DNA of 64,000 bases, from contig NZ_BIFH01000024.1 in assembly GCF_003967355.1 (NCBI RefSeq), forward strand, positions 62,001-126,000. Reading direction: 5' to 3'. This document shows positions 1 to 6,718 of this stretch, in pieces. Every line of letters starts with the position of its first letter. The first letter of the stretch is position 1. Below the pieces are notes generated by a model, which was not told where the DNA came from, did no database searches, and saw only the letters and a list, made by a program, of their open reading frames with translations. This DNA comes from Embleya hyalina. GTDB lineage: Bacteria > Actinomycetota > Actinomycetes > Streptomycetales > Streptomycetaceae. The position numbers and the translations under genes were made by a program.

Positions 1-534
1 GTCGACCTGGTGATCGCCGCCGGCGGTGTCCTCGACTGGTCGCCCGAGCCGGTCGTGGTCGCCGCGCGGGCCGCGTTCCACACCGTCGTGCACGCCGAAC
101 TCGCCGAGGGCGCGCGTTTGTTCGCCCGGGAGACGCTGATCCTGGGCCGGGCCGGCGAACCCTGCGGCGACGTGCTCTCGCGCTGGGACGCGGTGGTGGC
201 CGGGCGGCCGGTGCTGCGTCAGCAGAGCGGATACGGCCCCGCCGCCCCGCCCGGGTGGCGGGGACCGGCCGGCACCGCCGGCGGAACCGTGGTGGCCGCC
301 CGGCTGACCCTGCCCGCACCGGCCGAACCGGCGTCGAGCGCCCCCGGGCGCGCGGTGTGCGCGTTGGCCGGGGGCGGCCGGCTGATCACGGTGACCGCGG
401 CCGACGCGCCGGCCGCCCACGCCGCGCTCGCCGCCGCGACCCGGGCGGATCAGATTTCGAGCGCGACCAGTTCGGACCCGGCCGTACCGAGGAGCAGCAC
501 CTTGCCGACCCCCGCCGGGGCGGCGGTCAGGTAG
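1..534 (+). CDS. ureD: Urease accessory protein UreD, C-terminal part (5' end outside window)
   Basis: UreD (UreH) acts with UreF and UreG as a chaperone that delivers nickel to apo-urease in the cytoplasm. The frame is open from base 1 and the start lies upstream. The visible 177 residues fit the C-terminal half of the family: a 'DWSPEPVV' strand, the 'ETLILGRAGE' strand, 'GRPVLRQQ', and a late hydrophobic strand before the end. The last 85 nt overlap the 3' end of the opposing PQQ-propeller gene, so the final residues (after about 'ALAAATRA') are a tail forced by the overlap and do not look conserved. No other urease gene is in the window; they should lie to the left. The family call is confident; the exact C-terminus is less so. 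Confidence 0.82.
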   Translation, partial: VDLVIAAGGVLDWSPEPVVVAARAAFHTVVHAELAEGARLFARETLILGRAGEPCGDVLSRWDAVVAGRPVLRQQSGYGPAAPPGWRGPAGTAGGTVVAARLTLPAPAEPASSAPGRAVCALAGGGRLITVTAADAPAAHAALAAATRADQISSATSSDPAVPRSSTLPTPAGAAVR

Positions 535-1982
535 GTCGGCAGCCCGTGCCGCCAATGCCGCCCGCCGGTGATCGGGTCGAACGCGTACAGCGCGTCGGTG
601 CCGCCGGCATAGGCGGTCCCGTTCACCAGGGCCACCGGACTGGGCACCCGCGCGCCGGTGGGCTGCCGCCAGCGCTCCCGGCCGGTGCGGGCGTCGAGCG
701 CGTACAGCGCGCCGACGTCGGTGGTGTAGACGAGGTTCTCGGTCACCACCGGGACGGTCATGTCCGGGGCGCCCTGGAAACGCCACCGCACCTCGCCGGT
801 CGACACGCTCAGCGCCACCAGCGTGAAGCCCGACACCACGTAGACCAGATCGCGCATCGCGCGCGCCGGGCGGGCGATCGGCGAGTCGAGCCGGGTCGAC
901 CACCTCGGCTTCCCGCGATCGTCGCGGATCGCGCCGACCGTACCGTCGCTGTAGGTCAGGTACAGGAAGTCGCCGCCGGTCTCCGCGACGGCCGGCATCA
1001 CCCCGCCGTGTGGCATCCCCTCGCTCCACTGCCAACTCTGCGCGCCCTGGGTCATGTCGATGCCCACCACCCGGTCGTCCCGGGTGCCGACCACCAGGGA
1101 CGAGCCGTACAGCACCGGCGCGCCGAGGATCCGGTCGCCCGCGTGCTGCTGCCACAGCCGCTCGCCGGTGCCCGGATCGAGCGCGGAGACCTGTCCGGCC
1201 ACGCAGGCCAGGAACATCGCGGTGCCGGAGACCACGGGCTGGGACCACACCATCGACTCGGTCCGCGCCGTCCACAGCGCGACCCCGGTCTCGGTGCCGA
1301 CGGCCATCACCACGTTGTCCGTCGTGGTGCAGTAGGCGACGTTGTCGAAGACCTGAAGGGTGGTCACCCGACCCTCCACCGAGCGCCGCCACCGGACCCT
1401 GGGACGCGAGCGACCGTCCCCGGCGTAGCGCGCGAAGGCGACGCCGGCGGAGGTCACGGTGGCCGCGGTGAGCGCGAACCCGCCCCCGACGAGCAGGCGC
1501 CGACGGGTCAGCCCGCGCCCGGTCGGCGGATCCTGCGCGCGTGCCTCCTGCGGTACGTCGGCGCTGTCGTCCACCACCCCCGCGGGCAGCGTCAGCACGG
1601 CCGGCCTCGGGGTGAGCACCCGGTCCACGTCGACCGCCGTCGGGCGCCGCCCGGGATCGGGGTCGAGGCAGCGGCGCAGCAGCGGGCCGAGTTCGCCGCA
1701 GGACGCCCCGCCCCCGGCCAGGGTGATCAGCGTGCCGAAGGCGTACACGTCCTCCGACGGATCGCCGCCGTCGTCGGTGTCGGCGCGGCCGGCGAACCCG
1801 GTCACGCGCGGGCCGTGAGGGGTGAGCAGGACCTGGTCCGCACCGAGCCGGCCGTGCACGAGACCGATCGCGTGCACCCGGGCCAACGCGTCGGCGATAC
1901 CCGCCGCGACCTCGCGTAACGGCCCCTCGGCGAGGGGGCCGTCGTGGTCGAGCACTTCTTCGAGCGTGCGCACCCCGGGCAT
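450..1982 (-). CDS. Membrane-anchored protein: degenerate kinase C-lobe fused to PQQ-type beta-propeller
   Basis: A 510-aa protein in two parts. Residues 1 to about 125 resemble the C-lobe of a Hanks-type Ser/Thr kinase, but the ATP-binding N-lobe is absent. The catalytic loop reads 'VHGRLGADQVLL' in place of HRD..K..N, and the DFG position reads 'TGFAG', so it should be catalytically dead. After a twin-arginine/hydrophobic segment (about 159-184, 'TRRRLLVGGG') come repeated PQQ-type blades ('YALDARTGRERWRQ') to the C-terminus, presumably outside the cell. I chose ATG 1982 because 'gaagggg' precedes it by 8 nt and because a longer start at 2144 would lie in the T-tract of the terminator at 2149-2178. 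Function unknown; possibly an extracytoplasmic ligand sensor or scaffold. It converges on ureD. Confidence 0.72.
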   Translation of the reverse strand: MPGVRTLEEVLDHDGPLAEGPLREVAAGIADALARVHAIGLVHGRLGADQVLLTPHGPRVTGFAGRADTDDGGDPSEDVYAFGTLITLAGGGASCGELGPLLRRCLDPDPGRRPTAVDVDRVLTPRPAVLTLPAGVVDDSADVPQEARAQDPPTGRGLTRRRLLVGGGFALTAATVTSAGVAFARYAGDGRSRPRVRWRRSVEGRVTTLQVFDNVAYCTTTDNVVMAVGTETGVALWTARTESMVWSQPVVSGTAMFLACVAGQVSALDPGTGERLWQQHAGDRILGAPVLYGSSLVVGTRDDRVVGIDMTQGAQSWQWSEGMPHGGVMPAVAETGGDFLYLTYSDGTVGAIRDDRGKPRWSTRLDSPIARPARAMRDLVYVVSGFTLVALSVSTGEVRWRFQGAPDMTVPVVTENLVYTTDVGALYALDARTGRERWRQPTGARVPSPVALVNGTAYAGGTDALYAFDPITGGRHWRHGLPTYLTAAPAGVGKVLLLGTAGSELVALEI

Positions 1983-2148
1983 CGCCCACGCCCCTTCGGG
2001 ACCCGTCGACGTGCTTGCTGGAGAGCAGAGTAGGACCTGCGGCACGACACGGGTAGAGCGGGGAAAAACGATCCGGAAACGGTTCGCGCGCCCGCGCCGC
2101 GCAGACCCGCCGCGCGGGCGCGGGACGGAGCGGGATTCGGGCAAAGAA

Positions 2149-2178
2149 AAGGAGGCGCCCGGCCAAAGGCGCCTCCTT
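2149..2178 (-). terminator. Rho-independent terminator of the Rieske gene
   Basis: A perfect 11-bp stem (2149-2159 with 2168-2178, arm AAGGAGGCGCC) with an 8-nt loop. Read on the minus strand it is followed by a T-rich run (ttttcttt). It lies 170 nt past the Rieske stop and before the PQQ-propeller start, so these two minus-strand genes are separate transcription units. The rest of the 1983-2346 gap shows no gene; 2220-2345 is a C-rich low-complexity stretch. Confidence 0.85.
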
Positions 2179-2346
2179 CGCGAACCGCACAGCGTTTCGC
2201 GAGCGGGACGATCATAACCCGACGGTCCCCGGAGTCCCGCCCGCCGTCCCGTCCGCCCGCCCCGCCCGGTGCCGCGCCCGGCGCTCCGCCCCCCGCCCCG
2301 CCCGCCGCCCCGCCCGGCGCTCCGGCCCTCGCCCCGTCCCGAGCCG

Positions 2347-3513
2347 TCAGTCCCCGGCCGTGGCGAGCGCGTCGTCCCACACCCGGTGCCAGTGCGCCAC
2401 CGCCGACTCGCCCATGCCCACGACCATCGTCGGCAGCCCCCCGTCGAACCCGCGCTGGCAGGACTCGGCCCCCGGGAAGTCCTCGGTGACCAGCACCCGC
2501 TTGTTGGTCTCGTGGTTGGCTTTGGCGCCGGCGATGCTCCGCTCGCCGAGCGGTTCCCACGTGCCCTCGGTCATGTGCACGACCGAGCGGTTCGGCCGAT
2601 CGCCCGGGTAGATCCGCAACATCGTGGTGCTCAGCGGGCTCTCGATCAGCACGGTCGAGGGCAGCACGGTCTGGACGTTGACCATCGGCAACCGGGCGGG
2701 CCAGGACTCCTCGGGCACCTCGGCCAGCCGCTCGAAGCCGACGATCGGCACCGCGAAGCGGGTGTGCGGTCCCCACGTGTCGACGATGCCGTGGTTGAGC
2801 ACGATGCCGTCGATCGTCGCGGTGTGCAGGAACGGAACGTGGTAGGCCTCGACGTTGACGTCGACGGTGAGCTTCCAGTTGCAGTCGAGTTCGAACCGCT
2901 CGCTCACCACCGCCCGGGTCCGGTCGTAGGGGAAACCGGCGTAGGCGTCGGCGAGTTCGTCCAGCGCGCCGGCCACGTCGACCTCCGGCCGCAGGCCGAC
3001 CACGACCAGGCCCGCGGACAGCGCGACCGGAAGCCGGCGCAGACCGAACTCCTTCGGGTCGATGCCGGGGAACTGCGGGCGCGAGGGCAGGCCGGTGAGC
3101 TCGCCGCCGTTGCCGAACGTCCACCCGTGGTAGCCGCAGCGGAATCGCCGCGCGCTGCCGCAACCGGTCCCGGACAGCCCCTCCGGCTCGGGCGTGTCCC
3201 GGCTGACCCGCATCCCCCGGTGGGTGCACGCGTCCAGGAACGCGTGCAGCTCGCCGTCCCGGTCGCGGGTGACCAGGACGGGCACGCCGTCCACGTCGCG
3301 CGCGATGAAGTCGCCCGGCTCGGCCACCTCGCCCGCCCACCCGATCACCTGCGGCGTGCGTCGGAACAACACCTCGCGCTCGCGGGCGTGCCGGACCGGA
3401 TCGGTGAAGGCCGAGCCGTCCAGGACGACGGGGGCCGCGCCCAGGTCGAGCGTGCGGTGGGTGATGTGCTCGATGATGCGCCGCCCGGTGGCGACCACGT
3501 CCCGGTGTTTCAA
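2347..3513 (-). CDS. Rieske [2Fe-2S] aromatic-ring-hydroxylating oxygenase, alpha subunit
   Basis: 388 aa. Oxygenase component that uses a Rieske cluster and a mononuclear iron to hydroxylate or demethylate an aromatic, amine or sterol-like substrate. Rieske ligands are visible as C96-x-H98 ('CTHRG') and C126-x-x-H129 ('CGYHGW'). The C-terminal catalytic domain has the family 'NWKLTVDVNVEAYHVPFLH' segment, with iron ligands likely H225 and H230. The start is TTG 3513, supported by GGAG 7 nt upstream. No ferredoxin, reductase or beta subunit gene is adjacent, so electron-transfer partners must be encoded elsewhere. It is divergent from an alpha/beta hydrolase and shares a 170-nt promoter region with it. 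Substrate cannot be predicted. Confidence 0.88.
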   Translation of the reverse strand: MKHRDVVATGRRIIEHITHRTLDLGAAPVVLDGSAFTDPVRHAREREVLFRRTPQVIGWAGEVAEPGDFIARDVDGVPVLVTRDRDGELHAFLDACTHRGMRVSRDTPEPEGLSGTGCGSARRFRCGYHGWTFGNGGELTGLPSRPQFPGIDPKEFGLRRLPVALSAGLVVVGLRPEVDVAGALDELADAYAGFPYDRTRAVVSERFELDCNWKLTVDVNVEAYHVPFLHTATIDGIVLNHGIVDTWGPHTRFAVPIVGFERLAEVPEESWPARLPMVNVQTVLPSTVLIESPLSTTMLRIYPGDRPNRSVVHMTEGTWEPLGERSIAGAKANHETNKRVLVTEDFPGAESCQRGFDGGLPTMVVGMGESAVAHWHRVWDDALATAGD

Positions 3514-3584
3514 GGGGTGACTCCGTTGTCCCGTAGGGGTGAATGTCCGCGACGGGTGGGCGTCCGTGCTCCGACCTCGTCTCT

Positions 3585-3606
3585 GTTACACCGTTACATT
3601 GTTGGT
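3585..3606. promoter_or_regulatory. Phased direct repeats in the Rieske/hydrolase divergent promoter
   Basis: GTTACA at 3585-3590 and 3593-3598, followed by a partial third copy at 3601 (GTTGGT). The period is 8 bp, in a locally AT-richer patch between two divergent starts. Direct-repeat half-sites suit a regulator binding in tandem. Inference only; no regulator gene is adjacent. Confidence 0.3.
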
Positions 3607-3683
3607 CGGGGGTGATACCCCGTCAATGTCCGGCGCGGCGATGTGGTGTCATCGGGGGGCAACCGCACGTGGAGGTCAGCACC

Positions 3684-4664
3684 ATGCCCGGCCGGGTCGA
3701 GAACGTTGGCTATGACATCGCGGGTACGACCCTGTCGGGTCTGCTCGCCCGACCCGAGGCCGGCGTCCGCCCGCGCGGGCTGCTCCTGGCGATCCACGGC
3801 GGCGGCTCCCGCGCCGCCTACTGGCATCGCGACGCCGCCCCCGACGGCTCGCTCCTGCTGCTCGGCGCGGCGCTCGGCTGGACCGTGCTGGCGATCGACC
3901 GCCCCGGGTACGGCGCGTCCGCGGGCCTGGACCGGGCCCGCCAGGGACTCGACGCGCAGGCGGACGCCCTGTTCGCCCTCGTCGAGGGGTTGACGACGGG
4001 GGCGCTCGACGCGACGCCGGATCCCGGGCAGGCCCCGATCCCCGACGGCGACCCCGACCCGTCGGCCGCCGCCGGGCCCGCCGAGCCGGCGCGCCCGCCC
4101 GTGTTCGTCGTCGCGCACTCGATGGGCGCGGTCCTGGCGCTGCGCATGGGCGCCGACAAGCGTGGCCGCGATCTGCTCGGCCTGGCCGTCGCGGGCGTGC
4201 CGCTGCGGTACACCCCGGCCCGGCTCGCCGAGTTCGCCGCCGTCCCCACGGACGGCGACTTCGTCCCCTCGACCGGCGGCGCCGCCCCGGACGCCTTCTT
4301 CGGGCCACCGGGGTCCTACGATCCCGCGTTGCTGACCCGGGCGGGCCGGGTGGTGGCGCCGGTGCCGATGGCCGAGTTCGTGGATGTGCGGGAGAGCCCG
4401 AAAACGCTGCCCGACGTACTCGCGAGGGTGACGCCGGCGGTGCACTGGACCGTCGCCGAGTTCGAGCGGTCCCACCCGTCCGGACCCGAAGTACCCTCCC
4501 TGGCACGGGAGTCGCTGCGCCGGGCGCGCACGGTGGAGACGCACATCCAGCGCGGCGTGGGGCACAACATCAGCCTTCACCACGCCGCGCGCGCCTATCA
4601 CCTGCGGGTGTTGACCTTCGCCGAGGAGTGCCTGCTCGCGGTCGCCGGATCGACCGCCCCCTGA
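3684..4664 (+). CDS. Alpha/beta hydrolase
   Basis: 326 aa, cytoplasmic serine hydrolase of unknown substrate. The fold landmarks are in order: oxyanion segment 'AIHGGGSRAAYWH' (His38), 'AIDRPGYGAS', nucleophile elbow 'VVAHSMGAVLAL' (Ser146), and a late His in 'GVGHNISLHH'. A Pro/Asp-rich linker of about 30 residues (about 108-138) sits before the elbow and probably forms part of the lid. The start is ATG 3684, because GGAGG lies 8 nt before it. An in-frame ATG at 3543 has no ribosome site and would add an unconserved, promoter-encoded leader. The gene is divergent from the Rieske oxygenase, so a shared pathway such as ester release after oxidation is possible but unproven. Confidence 0.85.
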   Translation: MPGRVENVGYDIAGTTLSGLLARPEAGVRPRGLLLAIHGGGSRAAYWHRDAAPDGSLLLLGAALGWTVLAIDRPGYGASAGLDRARQGLDAQADALFALVEGLTTGALDATPDPGQAPIPDGDPDPSAAAGPAEPARPPVFVVAHSMGAVLALRMGADKRGRDLLGLAVAGVPLRYTPARLAEFAAVPTDGDFVPSTGGAAPDAFFGPPGSYDPALLTRAGRVVAPVPMAEFVDVRESPKTLPDVLARVTPAVHWTVAEFERSHPSGPEVPSLARESLRRARTVETHIQRGVGHNISLHHAARAYHLRVLTFAEECLLAVAGSTAP

Positions 4665-4665
4665 G

Positions 4666-4690
4666 CGGGCCGGGGCCGGTTCGCGGCCCG
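4666..4690. terminator. Candidate bidirectional hairpin between convergent genes
   Basis: CGGGCCG (4666-4672) pairs with CGGCCCG (4684-4690) across an 11-nt loop, directly after the hydrolase stop and before the end of the opposing ATPase gene. There is no T-run, as is common in very GC-rich actinomycetes. Confidence 0.4.
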
Positions 4691-4698
4691 GATCCGCC

Positions 4699-5100
4699 CT
4701 ACGGTGCGTCGGGCAGGGTGAACCACACCACCTTCCCCGGGGGGAGCCGGTCGGCGCCCCACGCGTGCGCCAGACCGTCGATCATCCGCAGCCCTCGGCC
4801 CGATTCCTCGTCCCAGTCGCCGACCCGGGCGATCGGCATGCGCGGCGACGAGTCGCGCACCTCCACCCGCAGCAGGTCGCCGTCGTGCAGCAGGGTGAGC
4901 GCGTGCCAGGCGCCGGGCCCGACGTGCACGAGCACGTTGGTCAGCAGTTCGGTCAGCAACACCTCTGCCACGTCGACCAATTCGGCCAGGCCCCAGTCGT
5001 GCAGGACCTTGCCGGTGGTCCGGCGGGCACGGCCCACCGCCGGTGCCGAGGCGGCCAGTTGGACGCAATAGTGACGGACGTCCTCCGCCATCACCGGCAT
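4699..5100 (-). CDS. RsbW-like ATP-binding protein (anti-sigma/GHKL ATPase)
   Basis: 133 aa, a single HATPase_c_2 domain of the type found in small regulatory ATPases that bind sigma factors or anti-anti-sigma proteins. The N-box is 'EVLLTELLTNVLVHV', and the later ATP-lid glycines are in 'GRGLRMIDGLA'. The start is ATG 5100 with GGAGG 5 nt upstream. The open frame extends back to 5343, but that part is the promoter of the divergent XRE gene and has poor codon usage. In streptomycetes such ATPases are commonly found beside XRE-DUF5753/DUF397 pairs, as here, which suggests a joint developmental or stress regulatory unit. The partner is not identifiable from sequence. Confidence 0.85.
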   Translation of the reverse strand: MPVMAEDVRHYCVQLAASAPAVGRARRTTGKVLHDWGLAELVDVAEVLLTELLTNVLVHVGPGAWHALTLLHDGDLLRVEVRDSSPRMPIARVGDWDEESGRGLRMIDGLAHAWGADRLPPGKVVWFTLPDAP

Positions 5101-5211
5101 GTCGACCTCCGGACGTGCGGCAGGGGGTCGCACGATCCGGAAACATGCACCCAGAGCGACCCGTGGACAACAGTAAGTCATGGCCGGTGTGGAGCGTGCC
5201 CGGTCGACAAT

Positions 5212-5230
5212 GAGTGTGCAACTCCCACTC
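5212..5230. promoter_or_regulatory. Inverted repeat upstream of the XRE gene
   Basis: GAGTG (5212-5216) and CACTC (5226-5230) form an inverted pair around a 9-nt spacer. The octamer ACTCCCAC (5221-5228) recurs in the nested repeats at 6541-6579 just past the XRE/DUF397 pair. It may be an autoregulatory site in the 254-nt divergent promoter (5101-5354). Short arms; low certainty. Confidence 0.25.
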
Positions 5231-5354
5231 TTGGATGCACGGGAAGATTCCGGTAGTAACCACACTTCCGCGCCCAGTAGGGCACACTGTCCCCCGATCG
5301 GACGCGCCGACGTTCCGGTTCGGTGCGTCAACAGCGTGTACATGGAGGTGCGGC

Positions 5355-6230
5355 GTGGCCATGGCGCCCAATCCGACCGTTCGGCAGCGCAGGCTCGGGA
5401 CCGAGCTGCGCCGGTTGCGCGAAGCGCGCGGCCTGAGCCTCGAGGACGTCGCCGTACGCCTGGAGTGCTCGGATTCCAAGGTCAGTCGGATCGAGTTGGG
5501 GCGCAGCGGAGTACGACCGGTGGACCTGCGGATCCTCCTCGACCTGTACGAGGTCGCGGACGAGCGGGAGCGGGATTCGCTGCTCACCCTGGCCCGCGAG
5601 GCCAAGAAGCGCGGCTGGTGGCACAGCTATTCGTCGATCCTGCCCAGCTCCTACGCCGAACTGCTCAGCCTGGAGGCCGAGTCGTCGGGCATGCGCGGAT
5701 TCGAACTCTCGCTCATTCCGGGCCTGTTGCAGACGCCCGACTACGTGCGGGCGGTGATCGCGGCGGTCCGCGACGACATGCCGGCCGAACAGGTGGACAT
5801 GCTGGTGCGGGTGCGTCAGGAGCGGCAGGCGGTGCTCGACCGGGTCGGCGCGCAGGGCGAGGCGACGTTTCGGCTCAGCGTGGTGATCTCCGAGTCGGTG
5901 CTGCGCACGGTGGTGGGCGGGCGGGAGACGATGCGGGCCCAGTTGGAGCACTTGATGGCCGCCGCGGCCCGGCCGCACGTGCGGTTGCAGATCCTTCCGT
6001 TCGCCGCCGGCGCACACCCCGCGATCGAGGGTTCATTCGCGATCATCGGATTCCCCGAACTTTCCGATCTGGATGTGGTCGTCCTCGACACGCATACGAG
6101 TAGCCTCTATCTCGAGGAGCCCGAACACGTCAGTGTCTATGAGCGGATGTTTGAGGACATCCGCGCGGCCGCACTGTCGTACGGTGAATCGTTGTCCATG
6201 ATCGAGCTCACAGCAAAGGAATTGTCTTGA
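5355..6230 (+). CDS. XRE-family helix-turn-helix regulator with DUF5753 domain
   Basis: 291 aa. An N-terminal helix-turn-helix (about residues 10-65, including 'LSLEDVAVRLECSDSKVSRIE') is followed by a DUF5753 domain (about 100-275, 'LIPGLLQTPDYVRAV'). This architecture is abundant in streptomycetes and usually pairs with a small DUF397 protein, as here. The start is GTG 5355, because GGAGG lies 6 nt upstream. ATG 5361 is spaced too far (12 nt) from it. Its stop overlaps the TTG start of the DUF397 gene, so the two are translationally coupled. Members often repress development or antibiotic genes and are opposed by a DUF397 or ATPase partner. The specific target is unknown. Confidence 0.9.
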   Translation: MAMAPNPTVRQRRLGTELRRLREARGLSLEDVAVRLECSDSKVSRIELGRSGVRPVDLRILLDLYEVADERERDSLLTLAREAKKRGWWHSYSSILPSSYAELLSLEAESSGMRGFELSLIPGLLQTPDYVRAVIAAVRDDMPAEQVDMLVRVRQERQAVLDRVGAQGEATFRLSVVISESVLRTVVGGRETMRAQLEHLMAAAARPHVRLQILPFAAGAHPAIEGSFAIIGFPELSDLDVVVLDTHTSSLYLEEPEHVSVYERMFEDIRAAALSYGESLSMIELTAKELS

Positions 6231-6496
6231 GCAACACAAAGCAGGGATCACATTTCCCGTCCGTTTCCCAAGATGCTGCGATCGATTCCCACTCCGGCGG
6301 GAAAGTCGCAGGTCACGAGGCTGCTGTCGGCCACGCCTGGCGGCGCAGCACCTACAGCGGGGCCACCAGCAATTGCGTCGAGACGGCCCCCGACACCGAC
6401 GCCGTCCTGGTGCGCGACTCGAAAGTTGCCGCCGGTCCGGTGCTCGAACTGGAATCCGGTGCGTGGCAAACGTTTATCGGTCGTGTCGGCGCCTGA
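6227..6496 (+). CDS. DUF397 family protein
   Basis: 89 aa, small cytoplasmic partner of the XRE-DUF5753 regulator. The DUF397 signature is present in the C-terminal half: 'WRRSTYSGATSNCVETA', then 'VLVRDSK', then a final 'W..F' strand. The start is TTG 6227, overlapping the regulator's TGA (TTGA) with 'aaagga' upstream, so coupled translation fixes this start. The N-terminal 40 residues are longer than the minimal domain and unconserved. The known role of the family is limited; several act as antagonists or partners of the adjacent XRE protein. Confidence 0.9.
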   Translation: MSNTKQGSHFPSVSQDAAIDSHSGGKVAGHEAAVGHAWRRSTYSGATSNCVETAPDTDAVLVRDSKVAAGPVLELESGAWQTFIGRVGA

Positions 6497-6540
6497 GTCG
6501 GCCCCGATCCGATACCGAACGGTTGATTTGTTCGGGGTGC

Positions 6541-6579
6541 TCACTCCCACGAGTGGGAATTAATCCCACGAAAGAGTGA
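6541..6579. promoter_or_regulatory. Nested inverted repeats between DUF397 gene and AfsR-like gene
   Basis: TCCCAC (6545-6550) pairs with GTGGGA (6553-6558), which also pairs with a second TCCCAC (6564-6569). The outer hexamers TCACTC (6541-6546) and GAGTGA (6574-6579) enclose the set. Two mutually exclusive hairpins or a multi-half-site operator can form. It lies 45 nt past the DUF397 stop and 140 nt before the AfsR-like start. Confidence 0.45.
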
Positions 6580-6718
6580 ATTCTCCAGATGATCGTCCCG
6601 GGTTCCCGTGCCCCGGGGCGCTCCCCAATGCGCAACTCTCCGTCGCCGACCCCCACCGCGCGCCGCGCGCCGCCGGCCGACACCCCCGGGCGACCCGTCG
6701 GGGTGGAAGAGTGGTGGG

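Noticed and set aside
1983-2144. Longer N-terminus for the kinase-like/PQQ protein
   Set aside because: It would begin within the T-tract of the terminator at 2149-2178 and lacks coding-type third-position GC.
3543-3683. Earlier ATG for the alpha/beta hydrolase
   Set aside because: No ribosome site, and the added 47 residues cover the divergent promoter; ATG 3684 has GGAGG at good spacing.
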